The translations under genes and the position numbers were made by a program. A stretch of DNA of 64,000 bases, from the NCBI GenBank assembly GCA_032358165.1, contig JAALGY010000008.1, positions 310,001 through 374,000 of the forward strand, read 5' to 3'. Below the pieces are notes generated by a model. The model had not been told where the DNA came from, searched no databases, and saw nothing but the letters and a program-made list of their open reading frames with translations. The stretch's first letter is position 1. The number at the start of each line of letters is the position of its first letter. Source of the stretch: Diplosphaera chodatii. Taxonomy: Eukaryota > Chlorophyta > Trebouxiophyceae > Prasiolales > Stichococcaceae. Positions 50,340 to 62,600 of the stretch are shown here, one piece after another.

Positions 50340-51490
50340 TGTTATGCACTGCTCACGCCATGGGCCCACAGATTTGCAGCAGAAGACGCACTGACCCCAG
50401 TTTTGAACAAGTGAGTGTATCATAGCATCAACATGCCATGTCGGCGTGCAATACAGTGGGCTGCATCAGCGCTTCAAGCACGTCGCTGAAGTGGAGGCGA
50501 CAAAACTCCCCGGCAGCAAATTCGCGATAGATGGCATGTCAGCAGCATGGCATGTCAGCGTCAGTTTGCAGTGGCGGGGAGCCTTGTGTCGCTGATGTCC
50601 TCAACGTTAGGAATCAACGTAATAGCTGTCTGCTGTCGAGTGTACTACCTGGCACATATTGCAGTGGTGGAGAGCTGTTTGTGATGGATACTCCCACCTA
50701 ACACAAACCCTAATATCGCGAGCTCCAAGAGCTGCCATGAGCCCGCTTGATCGTTTCGGCCATTCGCTCAGCAACCTCGGACAACCGCCATCACCCAACG
50801 CCTGAAAGCAGCCCAACACCCGCCAATATGACGACTGGCAAGGTAGGACAGCCTCAGCGCACGCTGCCTGCGAAGATCGTGCACCTGTAACCATCAACCC
50901 TAATTTAGCCAGACCAAAGTCTCAGCATACGCGATCAGCATGCCTCAACGGCAGCAGGGCGTGCACAGCTGCCCAGGCGTCGACTGACAGCATCCAGATC
51001 CGCCCCGTTGGCTGCTCTGGCACACGGTCATGGATGGCCTGCAGCAGATCGGGGCCTGGGAACAGCTTCCAACAAGCTGCGCGGTGTCGGGCGGGCTCGC
51101 GCAGGGCATGCTCTGCCTACTGTACCGTTTGCCTGCCAAGACAGGCCCAACCCCGCAGCTCGGCGGCGCCGTAGCCGGCCGGGGGTGCCACATGGGGGAC
51201 CCATATGGGCACACGTGCTTTCGTCCTGCCCCAGCGCCAGGGCCGCGGCGATGGGCTCACACAGATAGCAAACAGCTGCGTCCAGACATGGCAACGGCGT
51301 GCGTCGTCTGGCAGCCCCCGATCGTACCAGGTCCTGCCGATTGGGCATGCAGGACATCTCCCACGTGGGTCATCTGCCTGATACTTCTGAGCAGCGTGAC
51401 CCCCGGGTTCCGTCGTGCTCTCCCGATTGAGAGGCCAGCAAAGCCTTTGATATCAACGTTCGTAACAGAGTGCTGTTTGTCATCACCACC
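50340..51490. other. Intergenic upstream of the glutamate dehydrogenase gene
   Basis: Contains the PHD gene 3' flank and the GDH promoter. GGCATGTCAGC occurs twice near 50534-50560. A transit-peptide exon for GDH was looked for and not found: the only in-frame codons just upstream start at a GTG (51470). Confidence 0.45.
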
Positions 51491-52888
51491 ATGTCGTCCG
51501 AGGAGGATATCTCACATCACCGCGGTTACCACCATGCGCAGGCCCCCAGCTTCAAGAACAAGGATGTGCAGGCGCTGTTCGAGGCCGTCCAGGCCCGCGA
51601 CCCGGACCAGCCCGAGTTCCTGCAGGCGGTGGAGGAGGTGCTGCAGACCATGGAGCCGGTGTTTGAGAAGCACCCCAAGTACATCCCGGTGATGGCGCGG
51701 CTGGCCGAGCCGGAGCGCATGGTCGCCTTCCGCGTCGCCTGGGTGGACGACAAGGGGCAGCAGCAGATCAACCGCGGCTACCGCGTGCAGTTCAGTTCCG
51801 CAATCGGTCCCTACAAGGGCGGCCTGCGGTTCCACCCCACGGTGACGCTGTCTGTCATCAAGTTCCTGGGCTTCGAGCAGGTGTTCAAGAACTCCCTGAC
51901 GACGCTGCCGATGGGCGGCGGCAAGGGCGGCAGCGACTTCAACCCCAAGGGGCGCTCTGACAATGAGGTCATGCGGTTCTGCCAGGCGTTCATGACGGAG
52001 CTGGCGCGCCACATTGGCGAGAACACCGACGTGCCGGCGGGCGACATCAACGTCGGCTCCCGCGAGGTCGGCTTCATGTTCGGGCAGTACAAGCGGCTCA
52101 AGAACCAGTTCACCGGCATCCTCACCGGCAAGGGCATGAGCTTCGGTGGCTCGCTCATCCGGCCAGAGGCAACTGGCTACGGTCTCATCTACTTCGTCGA
52201 GGAAATGCTGAAGGCGAAGGATGACAGCGTCAAGGGCAAGCGTGTGGCGGTGTCGGGCGCCGGCAACGTGGCCACGTACGCCGCCGAGAAGCTGCTGGAG
52301 CTGGGCGCCACCGTCATCACGCTGTCTGACTCGACCGGCTACGTGTTCGAGCCCGAGGGCTTCACCAAGGAGGGCATCGAGGCAGTCATGCACCTGAAGA
52401 CGGTGGCCCGCGGCCCGCTGTCTGACTACAAGTCGTCTGGCAAGGGCACGTATGTGAAGGGCGAGCGGCCGTGGGGAGTGGATGCCAAGTATGACATCGC
52501 GCTGCCCTGTGCCACACAGAACGAGGTGTCATCAGATGACGCACTGAAGATTGTGGAGGCTGGGTGTAAGATCGTGGCGGAGGGCGCCAACATGCCGTCC
52601 GACCCCGAGGCCATCAAGATCTACCATGAGAAGGACATCGAGTTCGGCCCCGCCAAGGCGGCCAACGCGGGCGGCGTGGCGGTCAGCGGGCTGGAGATGT
52701 GCCAGAACAGCGCGCGGCTGCTGTGGCACAAGGAGGAGGTGGACGACAAGCTGCACACCATCATGGCGGACATCTACTCAGCATCCAGCGGCGCCGCCAA
52801 GGAGTACGGCACACACCTGCAGGCGGGCGCCAACATCGCCGGCTTCCTGAAGGTCGCCGAGGCCATGGAGGCACAAGGCGTTGTGTAG
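51491..52888 (+). CDS. GDH: NADP-specific glutamate dehydrogenase, 465 aa, intronless
   Basis: Catalyses 2-oxoglutarate + NH4+ + NADPH to glutamate (EC 1.4.1.4), ammonium assimilation. One uninterrupted frame of the usual length for class I hexameric enzymes. Visible signatures: YKGGLRFHP (about 109-117), LGFEQVFKNSLTTLPMGGGKGG with the substrate-site lysines, DINVGSREVGFMFGQYK, the dinucleotide loop GAGNVA (about 256-261), EGANMPSDPEA and AKAANAGGVAVSGLEM. The acidic NAD-binding residue after the second Rossmann strand is replaced by SDSTGY, fitting NADP use. The ATG follows CACC in a Kozak-like context, and the protein begins MSSEEDISHHRG without an evident transit peptide, so a cytosolic location is inferred. 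It is the only multi-hundred-residue gene here without an intron. Confidence 0.96.
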   Translation: MSSEEDISHHRGYHHAQAPSFKNKDVQALFEAVQARDPDQPEFLQAVEEVLQTMEPVFEKHPKYIPVMARLAEPERMVAFRVAWVDDKGQQQINRGYRVQFSSAIGPYKGGLRFHPTVTLSVIKFLGFEQVFKNSLTTLPMGGGKGGSDFNPKGRSDNEVMRFCQAFMTELARHIGENTDVPAGDINVGSREVGFMFGQYKRLKNQFTGILTGKGMSFGGSLIRPEATGYGLIYFVEEMLKAKDDSVKGKRVAVSGAGNVATYAAEKLLELGATVITLSDSTGYVFEPEGFTKEGIEAVMHLKTVARGPLSDYKSSGKGTYVKGERPWGVDAKYDIALPCATQNEVSSDDALKIVEAGCKIVAEGANMPSDPEAIKIYHEKDIEFGPAKAANAGGVAVSGLEMCQNSARLLWHKEEVDDKLHTIMADIYSASSGAAKEYGTHLQAGANIAGFLKVAEAMEAQGVV

Positions 52889-53614
52889 ATTGGCTGACAT
52901 CGAAGCATGGTCCCTGAAGCCAATGATGAAGCACAGCAGCCAGTCGAGTGCCGAAACGACGGTGTTGTAGGACTGCATTGGCAGGTATTATAACCGACAC
53001 AGGATGGCAGAGAACTGCAATGCCGATTTGAGCACATGCCGCATGCCTTCGTGCTTCCAGCCGGAGCAATTTCCAGCTCAGACGCTGTGGATGCCAGAGC
53101 AATGTACCTAGTACGCTGGCACCAGACTTGTTTGTTCAGGGCATCCGCCCTTGTTCTGGTTTGGGCCAGCATTTATGCCACTGCAGGCGGTGTCGGTGCA
53201 TGTTGTGTACAGCAAGTGCAGCTTGTCACATGCTGTGATGCGCATCGTAACATGCTGACGGCTGAGCACGGTGTAGTCTGTCGGACATCCACACTGCAAT
53301 CACTAGCTAGCTGACTGGCTGCAGGCTACCACAGGCAAGCTACAGCTTCGAACGAGCCTATTCTGAGAGCAACGTCGATTGTTCCGCCGCTGGCCGCTTG
53401 TTGTGATGGGTAATCCGTGCACCTCGCTGCAGGGCTGGCGCACAGGCTGGTTAGTCAACAAGCATCTGCGCCCAGTCGTGCCGCTTGCGCGCTTGACGCA
53501 TAGCCGAGTACTGCGCACTGACGTACATGAGCAAGCTGCAAACAGTCTTTGCTGATGTTTGCATCTTTCTCAAATGCCAGCGCACGGCCCTCACCCAGCT
53601 GAAGCGTGCTGTTG
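52889..53614. other. Intergenic between GDH and PPIP5K genes
   Basis: GDH 3' UTR and PPIP5K promoter. No gene or clear signal is seen. Confidence 0.5.
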
Positions 53615-56600
53615 ATGGCCTTCAAGTTTGCGTCCGAGGCGTTGGCGATTCCACGACGCATCAGGGAGGAAGGCGGCGAGACCGAGTCGTCGGAGAGCAC
53701 CACAGACCTCGCGGCGTCGCTTGCGTCCAGCAGCCTCCGAGATGATCGGTCGCTGTTCCGGCCATCGACCAGCCACAGCGAGCTTGGCGAGTCGCCAGCC
53801 GGCTCCTATGTGGCCCGCGCCGCCAGCATGTCGCACGCGCAGGACGTCAAGCGCGGGCTGTCCATGAGCAGGCAGCGGCAGGCGCAGGCGCGGCAGCAGC
53901 GCGCAGCGGGGGAGCGGGCGATGAAGCGCACACACTCGGTGGGCTGCCACAGCCGTGCATGTGTTCATCAACAGCAGTCAGGCAACAGCAAACCGGTTCT
54001 GCTGCTGCTGGATGAGGGCCATCACAGGTCAAGGTCCTGCCATTTGCTGCTGTGCCCTAACGGCGTTCAGACCCCAGAAGCGTCTGCATGGCCACTGTGC
54101 TGGAGAGCAGTCAAGCGCCTGGCCCTGGTTGTGGTCCTCACATCGTGTTACGACTGCGTCAGGCTCCGGGTTTGGCGGACGAGAACGGCAACAATGGCGA
54201 GCTGCCCAAGATTGTGGTGGGCGTCTGTGCCATGGACCGCAAGGTGAGCTCCCTCCCCAGTGTGTACCTGACAATTGCTGCAGCGCAGTGTGATGCAGCC
54301 GCTGCTGTGGGAGCTGGGGAGTGGATGAGGACGTCACGAACATGCAGCACCCTCTGATGGAGCCACCCACGTGTGTTGTGTCACAGGCGCGGTCCAAGCC
54401 GATGGAAAACATCTGCAAGCGGCTGCTGGCGTTCGGCGAGTTTGAGCTGGTCATCTTTGGCGACGACGTGATTATGGATCATCCCGTTGACGACTGGCCG
54501 GTGTGCGATGCGCTGCTGTCATGGCACTCGGAGGGCTTCCCGTTGAAGAAGGTGCGCCATCAGTGGCATCTCGTGCTTACCATGGCAGACCCATTGCAGC
54601 GCAATGGCTGGATGCGGCTGAAATTCTCAGCATATCAGCAGCAGATTGTAGCTAGAGCGAGCAGCTCATGAGCAACAGCACGCCCTGCAAGCAGCAACAG
54701 CAGAATAAGGGCGCCGGATGATAGCAGGGGATGGAGCGGATGCAACACGATTCTATAGTTGGCCTGGCGGCCCCTGGCTGCAATGTGCTGCCGATGCTGG
54801 GGTTATGATCATGTTCCTAGGTGTGCATGATGCTTACGCTGGCTTGTGGATTGTGATGTGCAGGCGCAGCAGTATGCCGCGTTGCGGAAGCCATACCTCA
54901 TCAACGACATCCTGGAGTCCAACACGCTGCTTGACCGACGGAGAGTGTACCGACGCCTGCAGGTGCACCATCGCATCATGGCATGTGCCGCGCAAGCACA
55001 TAGCCATCGCTGTGCAGACACAGCAGCATCGATCACACAATCCGTGCCACTGCCAGGCGTAACATGCGCTGTCGCCATGTAATCATGGGTTAGGCATAGC
55101 ATATTATGAGCATTGCAACACTGTGACTGGCCTCCATGTGCGAAGTGGCAGCATTGCTGCACCCTGCAGGACAGCGGCATTCCGGTGCCAAATCACATCA
55201 TTGTCAACCGGGACGAGGCCGGCCGTGACCCGCCCGGCTTTGAGGAGACTGAGGACTATGTGTCACTGAACGGTGGGTGCTTATGGTGAACTCACTAGCG
55301 TACAGCTTTCAGCCATGCGTAGCAATGGTGTCTTGTGTGTACACAGCTACCATGGCACCAGACAGCTGTGGTGCCACACATCTTTACAGCGCTGATGCGA
55401 ACATCTCCATGGCACGATTCTTGTGCGGTTCGTCATGTGATCGTTGTGTGATGCATCACTCTGCTCTGGTGCGTTGGTGAACGAACACTCTCCTTGACAG
55501 GCACGAAGATCAGCAAGCCGTTTGTGGAGAAGCCGGCGGACGCGGAGGACCACAACATCCACATCTACTACCCGCACTCCATGGGCGGCGGCGTCAAGCG
55601 CCTGTTCCGCAAGGTCGACAACAAGTCCGCGGACTACGACGCCGACCACCCAGGCGAGCTCCTGCAGACACGGACATGCACTGTTGGCTCCGCCACCCGT
55701 GCCCCCAGCAGTCAGCTGGTGCAAGGCTGGCGTGGTGCCAGCGTTTGAGCGCTTGATGTGGTGACGCGCAGGCACCGTCCGACGGGATGGCTCCTACATC
55801 TACGAGGAGTTTTTGGCCACCGGTGGCACAGACGTCAAGGTGCCACATGTACAGTCCTCAGCACAGTTGATATTCCAAGTCCACGGACTCACGAGCTGGC
55901 TCGCACATGAAGCGGGAGGCACTTTCAGTACAGTCCCAACCCAGCTGAATGCGGCATTCATGTTCATGGTTCTCTGCTCAGGTGTACACCATAGGGCCGC
56001 GCTACGCACACGCCGAGGCGCGCAAGAGCCCCGTCGTGGACGGCAAGGTGGTGCGCTCTGCAGATGGCAAGGAGCTGCGCTTCCCCGTGCTGCTCAGTCC
56101 CCAGGTAGCCACGCTTGCAGACATAAGATTGTGCACTTTTATCGCCCGGGTGTGCCTGCAAGCCCCTCGGTAGCTGCTGCTGCCTTGCAGCCTTGTGCCA
56201 GCTCAAAGTAGATGGTCTTTTCTAGGGTGCCTGGCTGTTGCCCACTGCGGGAGTGTCCATGGGCGTGAAGGCTGCTGAAGCTGCCCTGCTCATGCCCGCA
56301 GGAGAAGGAAATCGCTCGCATGGTGACATTGGCGTTTGGGCAGAAGGTGTGCGGCTTCGACCTGCTGCGCAGCGAGCGCGCCCGCTCGTTCGTGTGCGAC
56401 GTCAACGGCTGGTCCTTCGTCAAGAACTCGCACAAGGTGGGTGCTGTCCCGGCAGCCAGTGGCAGCATCCGCACCATCTTCTCTCCAGGTTGCACCAGTG
56501 CATATAGTTTCCTGAGACCGCTGCGTCTTCATGCAATTGCCTGTCCGCATCCCCAGGCAGATCCCACGCAGCTCATGCCTTTCGCCCTGTCCACCCCGCA

Positions 56601-59600
56601 GTACTATGACGATGCGGCGGGCATCCTGCGCAGCATCATCCTGAGCGCCATCGCGCCGCACCGGCTGTCCATGCCGCACGCGCCCATGCCCGCCTTCTCC
56701 GTCACGCCGGACCAGGTGCTGCCCCTCTGCAGCGCAGCTGAGCTATCAGACCCTCTGCCACAACTGCGGCGCGGGCCCATGGGTTCAGCCACAAAGCCGT
56801 CATCCCCCTAGCTGATCTGACGTCTGTCACATCGCACCACTGTCCGCTGAGGCGCTAGCAATTGCTCAACGGTGGTCATGCAGGCGCTGCCGCGGCCAGA
56901 GGACCTGGTGGCGGGCCTGGCCATGGCGGAGCACGAGGGCGCGGTGTACGAGGACTCCATGGTGCGCCAAAAACTGCGCTGCCAGTTGCTGGCAGCTGCA
57001 CGTGGATGCGGCACCGCTGGTCCCTGGCAGTCTGCTCAGACCATCGCGGTGAGTGCAGGATGAGCTGGCGGCGGCGGCGGAGTCGATGGAGCTGCGGTGC
57101 GTGCTGGCGGTGGTGCGGCACGGGGACCGCACCCCAAAGCAGAAGATGAAGATGACCGTCACCCAGGTGCTTGCGCAAGTGCTGTACACCCTTCGGCCTA
57201 CCCTAGGCATGTCCGGGGCTGGCAAGCACATCGTGCAACCTCCCCTGCTGCAGCAGTGCTGCCTTGTGTGCGCCAGCTGCAGCTAGTGCGCCTGGTCAAG
57301 GAGGCCGGGGCTCAATGCAGCAGGAGTCTCACACCTTGCCATGGACTTTCCAGTCTTTCGACGTGCAGGCGCCAATGCTGGAGCTGATGCACAAGCACAT
57401 GGATGCCAAGGGCAAGCAAGCCAAATTGAAGAGTCCCGCCGAGCTGCAGGCACGTCCAGCTGCTGCGTGAGAGGCTGCACAGCACACGGCTGCAGCGGCT
57501 TGCGACTGCCCTACACACGGGGTGGCTAGCTTCAGAACGCTTGACACCAAGCAACTCGCATGCGCAGGAGCTGCTGGACGTGACGCGGGACCTGCTCAAG
57601 GACCTGGACGCAAAGCCCAGCGCGCCCGAGACCGACGAGCTGCGCGAGAAGTTCCGCATTGTCAAGGTGTGGCTCTGATACTCTCTGCTGCAACCATTCC
57701 GCAATTTGGGCCGACGTATCACTAGTCAGCTGTCCAAACTCCCTCAGTTCTGTGACTGTTCTGTGACCTATCCTGCTCCGGACTGCTGCCGACTCCTGCA
57801 CAGTGGCCTATCAGACAGCTTTCACTGCATTGTCTGTCCACTCCTGAAGCTGAGCGGGCGCCCTCCGCGCGCAGACGGTGCTGGAGCAGGGCGGACAGTT
57901 TGCGGGCATCAACCGCAAGGTGCAGCTCAAGGCGCTGCAGTGGAGCGGCCCCAAGGACGGCACCGCGCCCGACGGCAGCAAGCCCCGCATCACCGAGGCC
58001 CTCCTCATCCTGAAGCACGGCGGCGTGCTCACCCACGCGGGCCGCGCGCAGGCGAGCACCGCACCATCTGGCGTTGTGCTGGCAGCGGGGGCAGTGATCA
58101 TCAGGCGGCCTGCTGGCTGGCCCACAATATGCTAACGACTCGCATATGGAACTTGCTGCATGCTGGGGGATTGCAGATGGAGCAGCCAAGGATGGCGCTG
58201 TGTGCTCTGCTTCAACAACTTCCAGAGCCAGGTTGCGACGGCAACGCCGACCACGCAGCTAGTCTTTTGAGCGTCACCACGTTTTGTGACACAACACTTG
58301 TGCACCCCCCCTGCAGTCCGAGGAGCTGGGGCGGCACTTCCGCACCGTCATGTACCCGCGCTACGGGCCGGCGGGCGGCGGGCTGCTGCGCCTGCACTCC
58401 ACCTACCGCCACGACCTCAAGATCTACTCGTCCGACGAGGGGCGGGTGCAGATGTCGGCCGCCGCCTTCACCCAGGGCCTGCTCGACCTGGAGGGCCACT
58501 CGCTGACGCCCATCCTGGTCAGCTTGGTCAAGAAGGACGCGCACATGCTGGACGCCTTCGGCAAGGGCGCCTCCGAAGACATTCGCTCTGCCAAGGAGGA
58601 GCTGTACAACCAGATGACGTGGGACGCGGCGGCCGGGTCGTCGGCGCGGTCCAGGCCCACCGGCGCCACGCCGCTGCCCAGCCCGCCGCCCAGCCCCGCT
58701 CCGCAGCTGTCCCGCGGCGCGGCGGACCACAGCAGCGACGAGGGTGCGGTGCCTGAAACGGTCTGCAGCTGCACCATGCATGCCGCAGCGCTGCGCATCC
58801 CCGCCGATGCTTGACGACAGACCGGTCGCGGCAGGGCTGGAGAGTTGTGAAGCATGTTCATCAGTGGTGTCGATGTACTGTTGAGGATGACACACCGCGC
58901 TTACTTTGCGCTTGCTTCCATTGCAGGCACGGCGGCCAGCGCGCTGGTGAGCCACGCCCTGGCGGCGCTCACAGCGCAGGACTCGCTGCCCTCTGCGGTG
59001 GGCGACGCCGTGCCGTCGTCGCCGGCCTCCAAGGTGCGGCGGACCGATGGCCCCCATATGCAACGCCGTGCTTGCTGCTACTAGGCCGTGGCATGCGCAT
59101 GTTCTTGACGCTCGTTGGTGGTGCTGCCCCCAACGGTGCATGGTTTGGTCCTGCGAAACAGGGAACAGACGGAGAAGCGTCAGACACTAGCGACCCAGTC
59201 AGCAGCCCGGCGCCAAGGGCGCCGCGGGGGGCGTCGCACCTGGCCCCAGCCAGCCCCGCGGCCGTGCTGGCGGAAGCAGCGGAAGCAGCAGCGGGCGGCG
59301 GCGCGAGCGCCGCAGCCAGCCGGACGGCCAGCAGCAGCCTGGGGGCCTCGCCGCCGGGGGAGCCGGGCGGCGAGGCCGCTGCAGGGGGGCTGCCGCCGCG
59401 CCCGGACATCCTCGGCATGCCCGCCCACCCGCTGGCGCTGCTCAAAAAGCTCATGGGGCACATCAAGGTGCGCACGCCACCGCTTTGCTGATGTACATAC
59501 CCTGCTGCGAGTGTAGCTGGACGTGCAGCCTTGAGCACGCTGTCTGCTGGGGTGGAGCCGTCCCACAGTGTCAGATGCGGTTACCTGTATGGTTCGATGG

Positions 59601-62600
59601 CCGTGCAGCTGCTGGTGGACGGGCTGCGGCAGATGTGCCTGCAAGAGCGGCACGCGGCCAGCGGGGAGGCGCGCTCCTACTCCGCCCTCACCCAGGCCCC
59701 CTCCGAGTGGGAGGAAGTGGTGAGGCCCCCCGACCCCGGCTGCTCTGGTGTAAACCCTGCTGTGCTCCCTCAAATGTGCAAGTCTACCTGCAGATGCTCA
59801 TATGCTTGGTCAATGCGGCCACCAGCACATCCACGCCTGGCAACAGCCAGTGCTTCACTATGTGTGCCAGTACGAGCCTCCAAAGCACCTCTTCGAACCC
59901 TGCCGCTGCAGCCGGGGCAGCCGTGCGGCGGCGAGCGGCTGCTGCTGATGTTCGACCGCTGGCGCAAGCTGGGCAAGGCGTTTTACAGCGAGAAGCGGGG
60001 CGAGTTCGACATCAGCAAGGCGAGCATGGCGAATGGTCGTCCAGCCGTGCACTCGAACCATGCTTGAGTTTGTAGGCTTGACGGGCGGCATCCCGTTGAA
60101 GCATGCATCCTGTGCCTGCAGGTGCCGGACATCTACGACAGCGCCAAATACGACAGCATCCACAACCGGCACCTGGGCCTCGACTTCAGGGACCTGTATC
60201 AGGTGTGTCTTCATAGTCCCACATTTGAGTTGTCATTTGCCGTCTAGCACGTCAAGCGACTCCCAGCCGTAACGCAGACGCATGTTACGACCAACAAGTC
60301 CACCGCAGCATTCTATGTCACCAGTCATGCCAACTCGAGGTGCGCCAATCGCCAGCATGCACACAGTCAAGCAGTCTCTGACAGAGCTTGACACGTCCGA
60401 CGGTGCGGGCTGCTGTGCCGCAGACGGCGCGGGTGCTGGCAAATGCGGTGATCCCCAACGAGTACGGCATCGACCCCAGCGGCAAGCTGCGCATCGGCTC
60501 CAAGATCTGCGCCGCGCTGCTGGGCAAGATCCTGGCGGACCTGGGCAATATGCGGGAGGAGTCCATCGCCACAGCGAATGTGCAGGCGAGTGGGGCGGAG
60601 TCTTGAGACAGGACTCAAACGCCAGAGTGGCATGCGTTTTCCTCCACCCTGCTCAGCAAGGCAGCCTGCCACGTGCCACAGGCAGCGGCGTCATGTTCGC
60701 CTTACCAGTGCATGGAAATTGGTGGCGCACAGCTGCTGAGGTGTCACAATACAACACTGCAGGAGGCGCCGGAGCTGTCGCCCTTTGACGTGTACCCCGA
60801 CGCCAGCCACGAGATCACGCACAGCCAGCCCGGCAGCAGCGACGGCAGCAGCATGCCCCCTGCAGCGCCCGGGGACTCCGGCCACGGGCTTGGTGAGCTC
60901 GACAGTCCCAGGGAGTCCGGCGGTGTGTGAATCCCTCCCAGACCCTATAGCTTCAACACTTGCTGTGCTGGGCAACGCAGTGCAAATGTCTGGCAGTTTT
61001 GCGTGTTGGATGCAACACGTGCACACACCTTGAGGCAGAGCACATGCGTCTGTGAGCCACAGGCAAAGCGTGTGCCGGAAACCAACGCACACTGTCCTCT
61101 GCTCAGGTGCGGCGGTCGGCTCAGGGGCCAGCGACACCAGCAGCCTGGGGCCGTCTGGCCTCAGCACAGCGGCCACCGCCGGCAGCATGGGGTCAGGTGC
61201 GATGGTCCGCTGTCCGCTGTCACCTTTCCGCCGAGACATGCCGCCTCAGGCCTGCTCTTAAACCTGCGGCATGCTGACCGTTCCGTAGCCGGTTGCGGCC
61301 ACGGCGGCGGCACCGTGAGCACGAGCTGCTCGCGCGCATGCAGGCAGCACGCTGCCCGTTACGACCCCCGCCAGCGTGGCGACGGCTGCGAGGGAGGCGC
61401 CCGCTGCAGGGGGGGAGGCGCCCGCGGCCGGGTCGGGCGAGGCCTCGCCGACAAAGGCGTACGACCCCAGCGGGGACGGCGGCCGGCCGACGGGCGACTC
61501 CCCGCGCGCCCCCACCAGCGACAGCGATGATGGCACGGAGACCATGCACAGGTGTGTCGTCGACCGTGAAAGGAAGCTGACATGGAACCTGGCGGTGCAT
61601 CCTGCATGTGCTTGCCATGCGGATGCTCACAGGAGTGCGGACCGACCGGTGGTTGCAGAACGCCCGCATGCCCCTCAGCTTTGCTCAGCTATGCGTTGGC
61701 GGATGTCTCTGACGTCGACATGCAACACGAACCCTGCTACTATGCAGGTTGTGTCCGACATATGCGACGGACATCAACAGCCCGCTGCGGCACGTGCGCA
61801 CGCGCATCTACTTCACCTCCGAGTCCCACGTGCACTCGCTCATCAACGTCCTGCGCTTCTGCCAGCTGGGTGCGCCTCGCTACTTCTCATACTTGCGCCA
61901 CATACCGTCGGCATAATTGCATACACACATGGACCAGGAGCTTCTGACGGCATAGAGCTCTGCACTGACTGATGCCCTACAATGCGCCCTGGTGGTGCTA
62001 CATGATGTACAGCGTCTCGTACTATGGACACGCAGGCAAGGATGCGAAGGGCGGGGGCGGGCGGCCGCTGGTGTCGCAGGAGGCGCGGGCGGCGCTGCGG
62101 GAGACGCCCGAGCTGGACTACCTGACCCACATCGTGATGCGGCTGTACGAGAACAAGCAGTGCGTGTTGCGCGTGCCCTGCCTGCCGCATGCGCCTTTGC
62201 ACGCCAGACCAACAGCACGAGGCTATGATCCCAGTCCTGCGGTCAACACGGCTGTGCTGGTGTGCATGTGCAAGTTGCTGTTGTCCCGCCATAGCTCTGT
62301 GGCACCTGACTGGCGGCCTCTGTACGGCCACTGCACAACAAAGCCCCCTGCACGGAACCAAGGCCCCACCGTGATCTCACTGGTGTCCGTTGCTGCAGGG
62401 TGCCGGTGGACAGCCCGCAGCGCTTCCTGGTGGACGTGCAGTTTTCGGCGGGCGCCAACTACGACCCCTTCTCCCTGGACCCCCTGCACCCGCACGTGCT
62501 GCCGGTGCTGCCCCGCCGGCCGCTGCACACCGGCAGCCTGTACCAACCAGGTGCGCCGGCATGGGGTGCTTCACCAGGCTGCACCAAAACGCTGCAAGCG

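Noticed and set aside
51512..52393. Long open frame (about 290 codons) antisense to GDH
   Set aside because: It is the mirror of strongly codon-biased GC-rich coding sequence; the plus-strand GDH is unmistakable and the antisense product has no recognisable motifs.
57280..57340. Candidate extra PPIP5K exon (LVRLVKEAG)
   Set aside because: No in-phase donor follows, and joining 57166 to 57369 directly gives the family sequence in frame.
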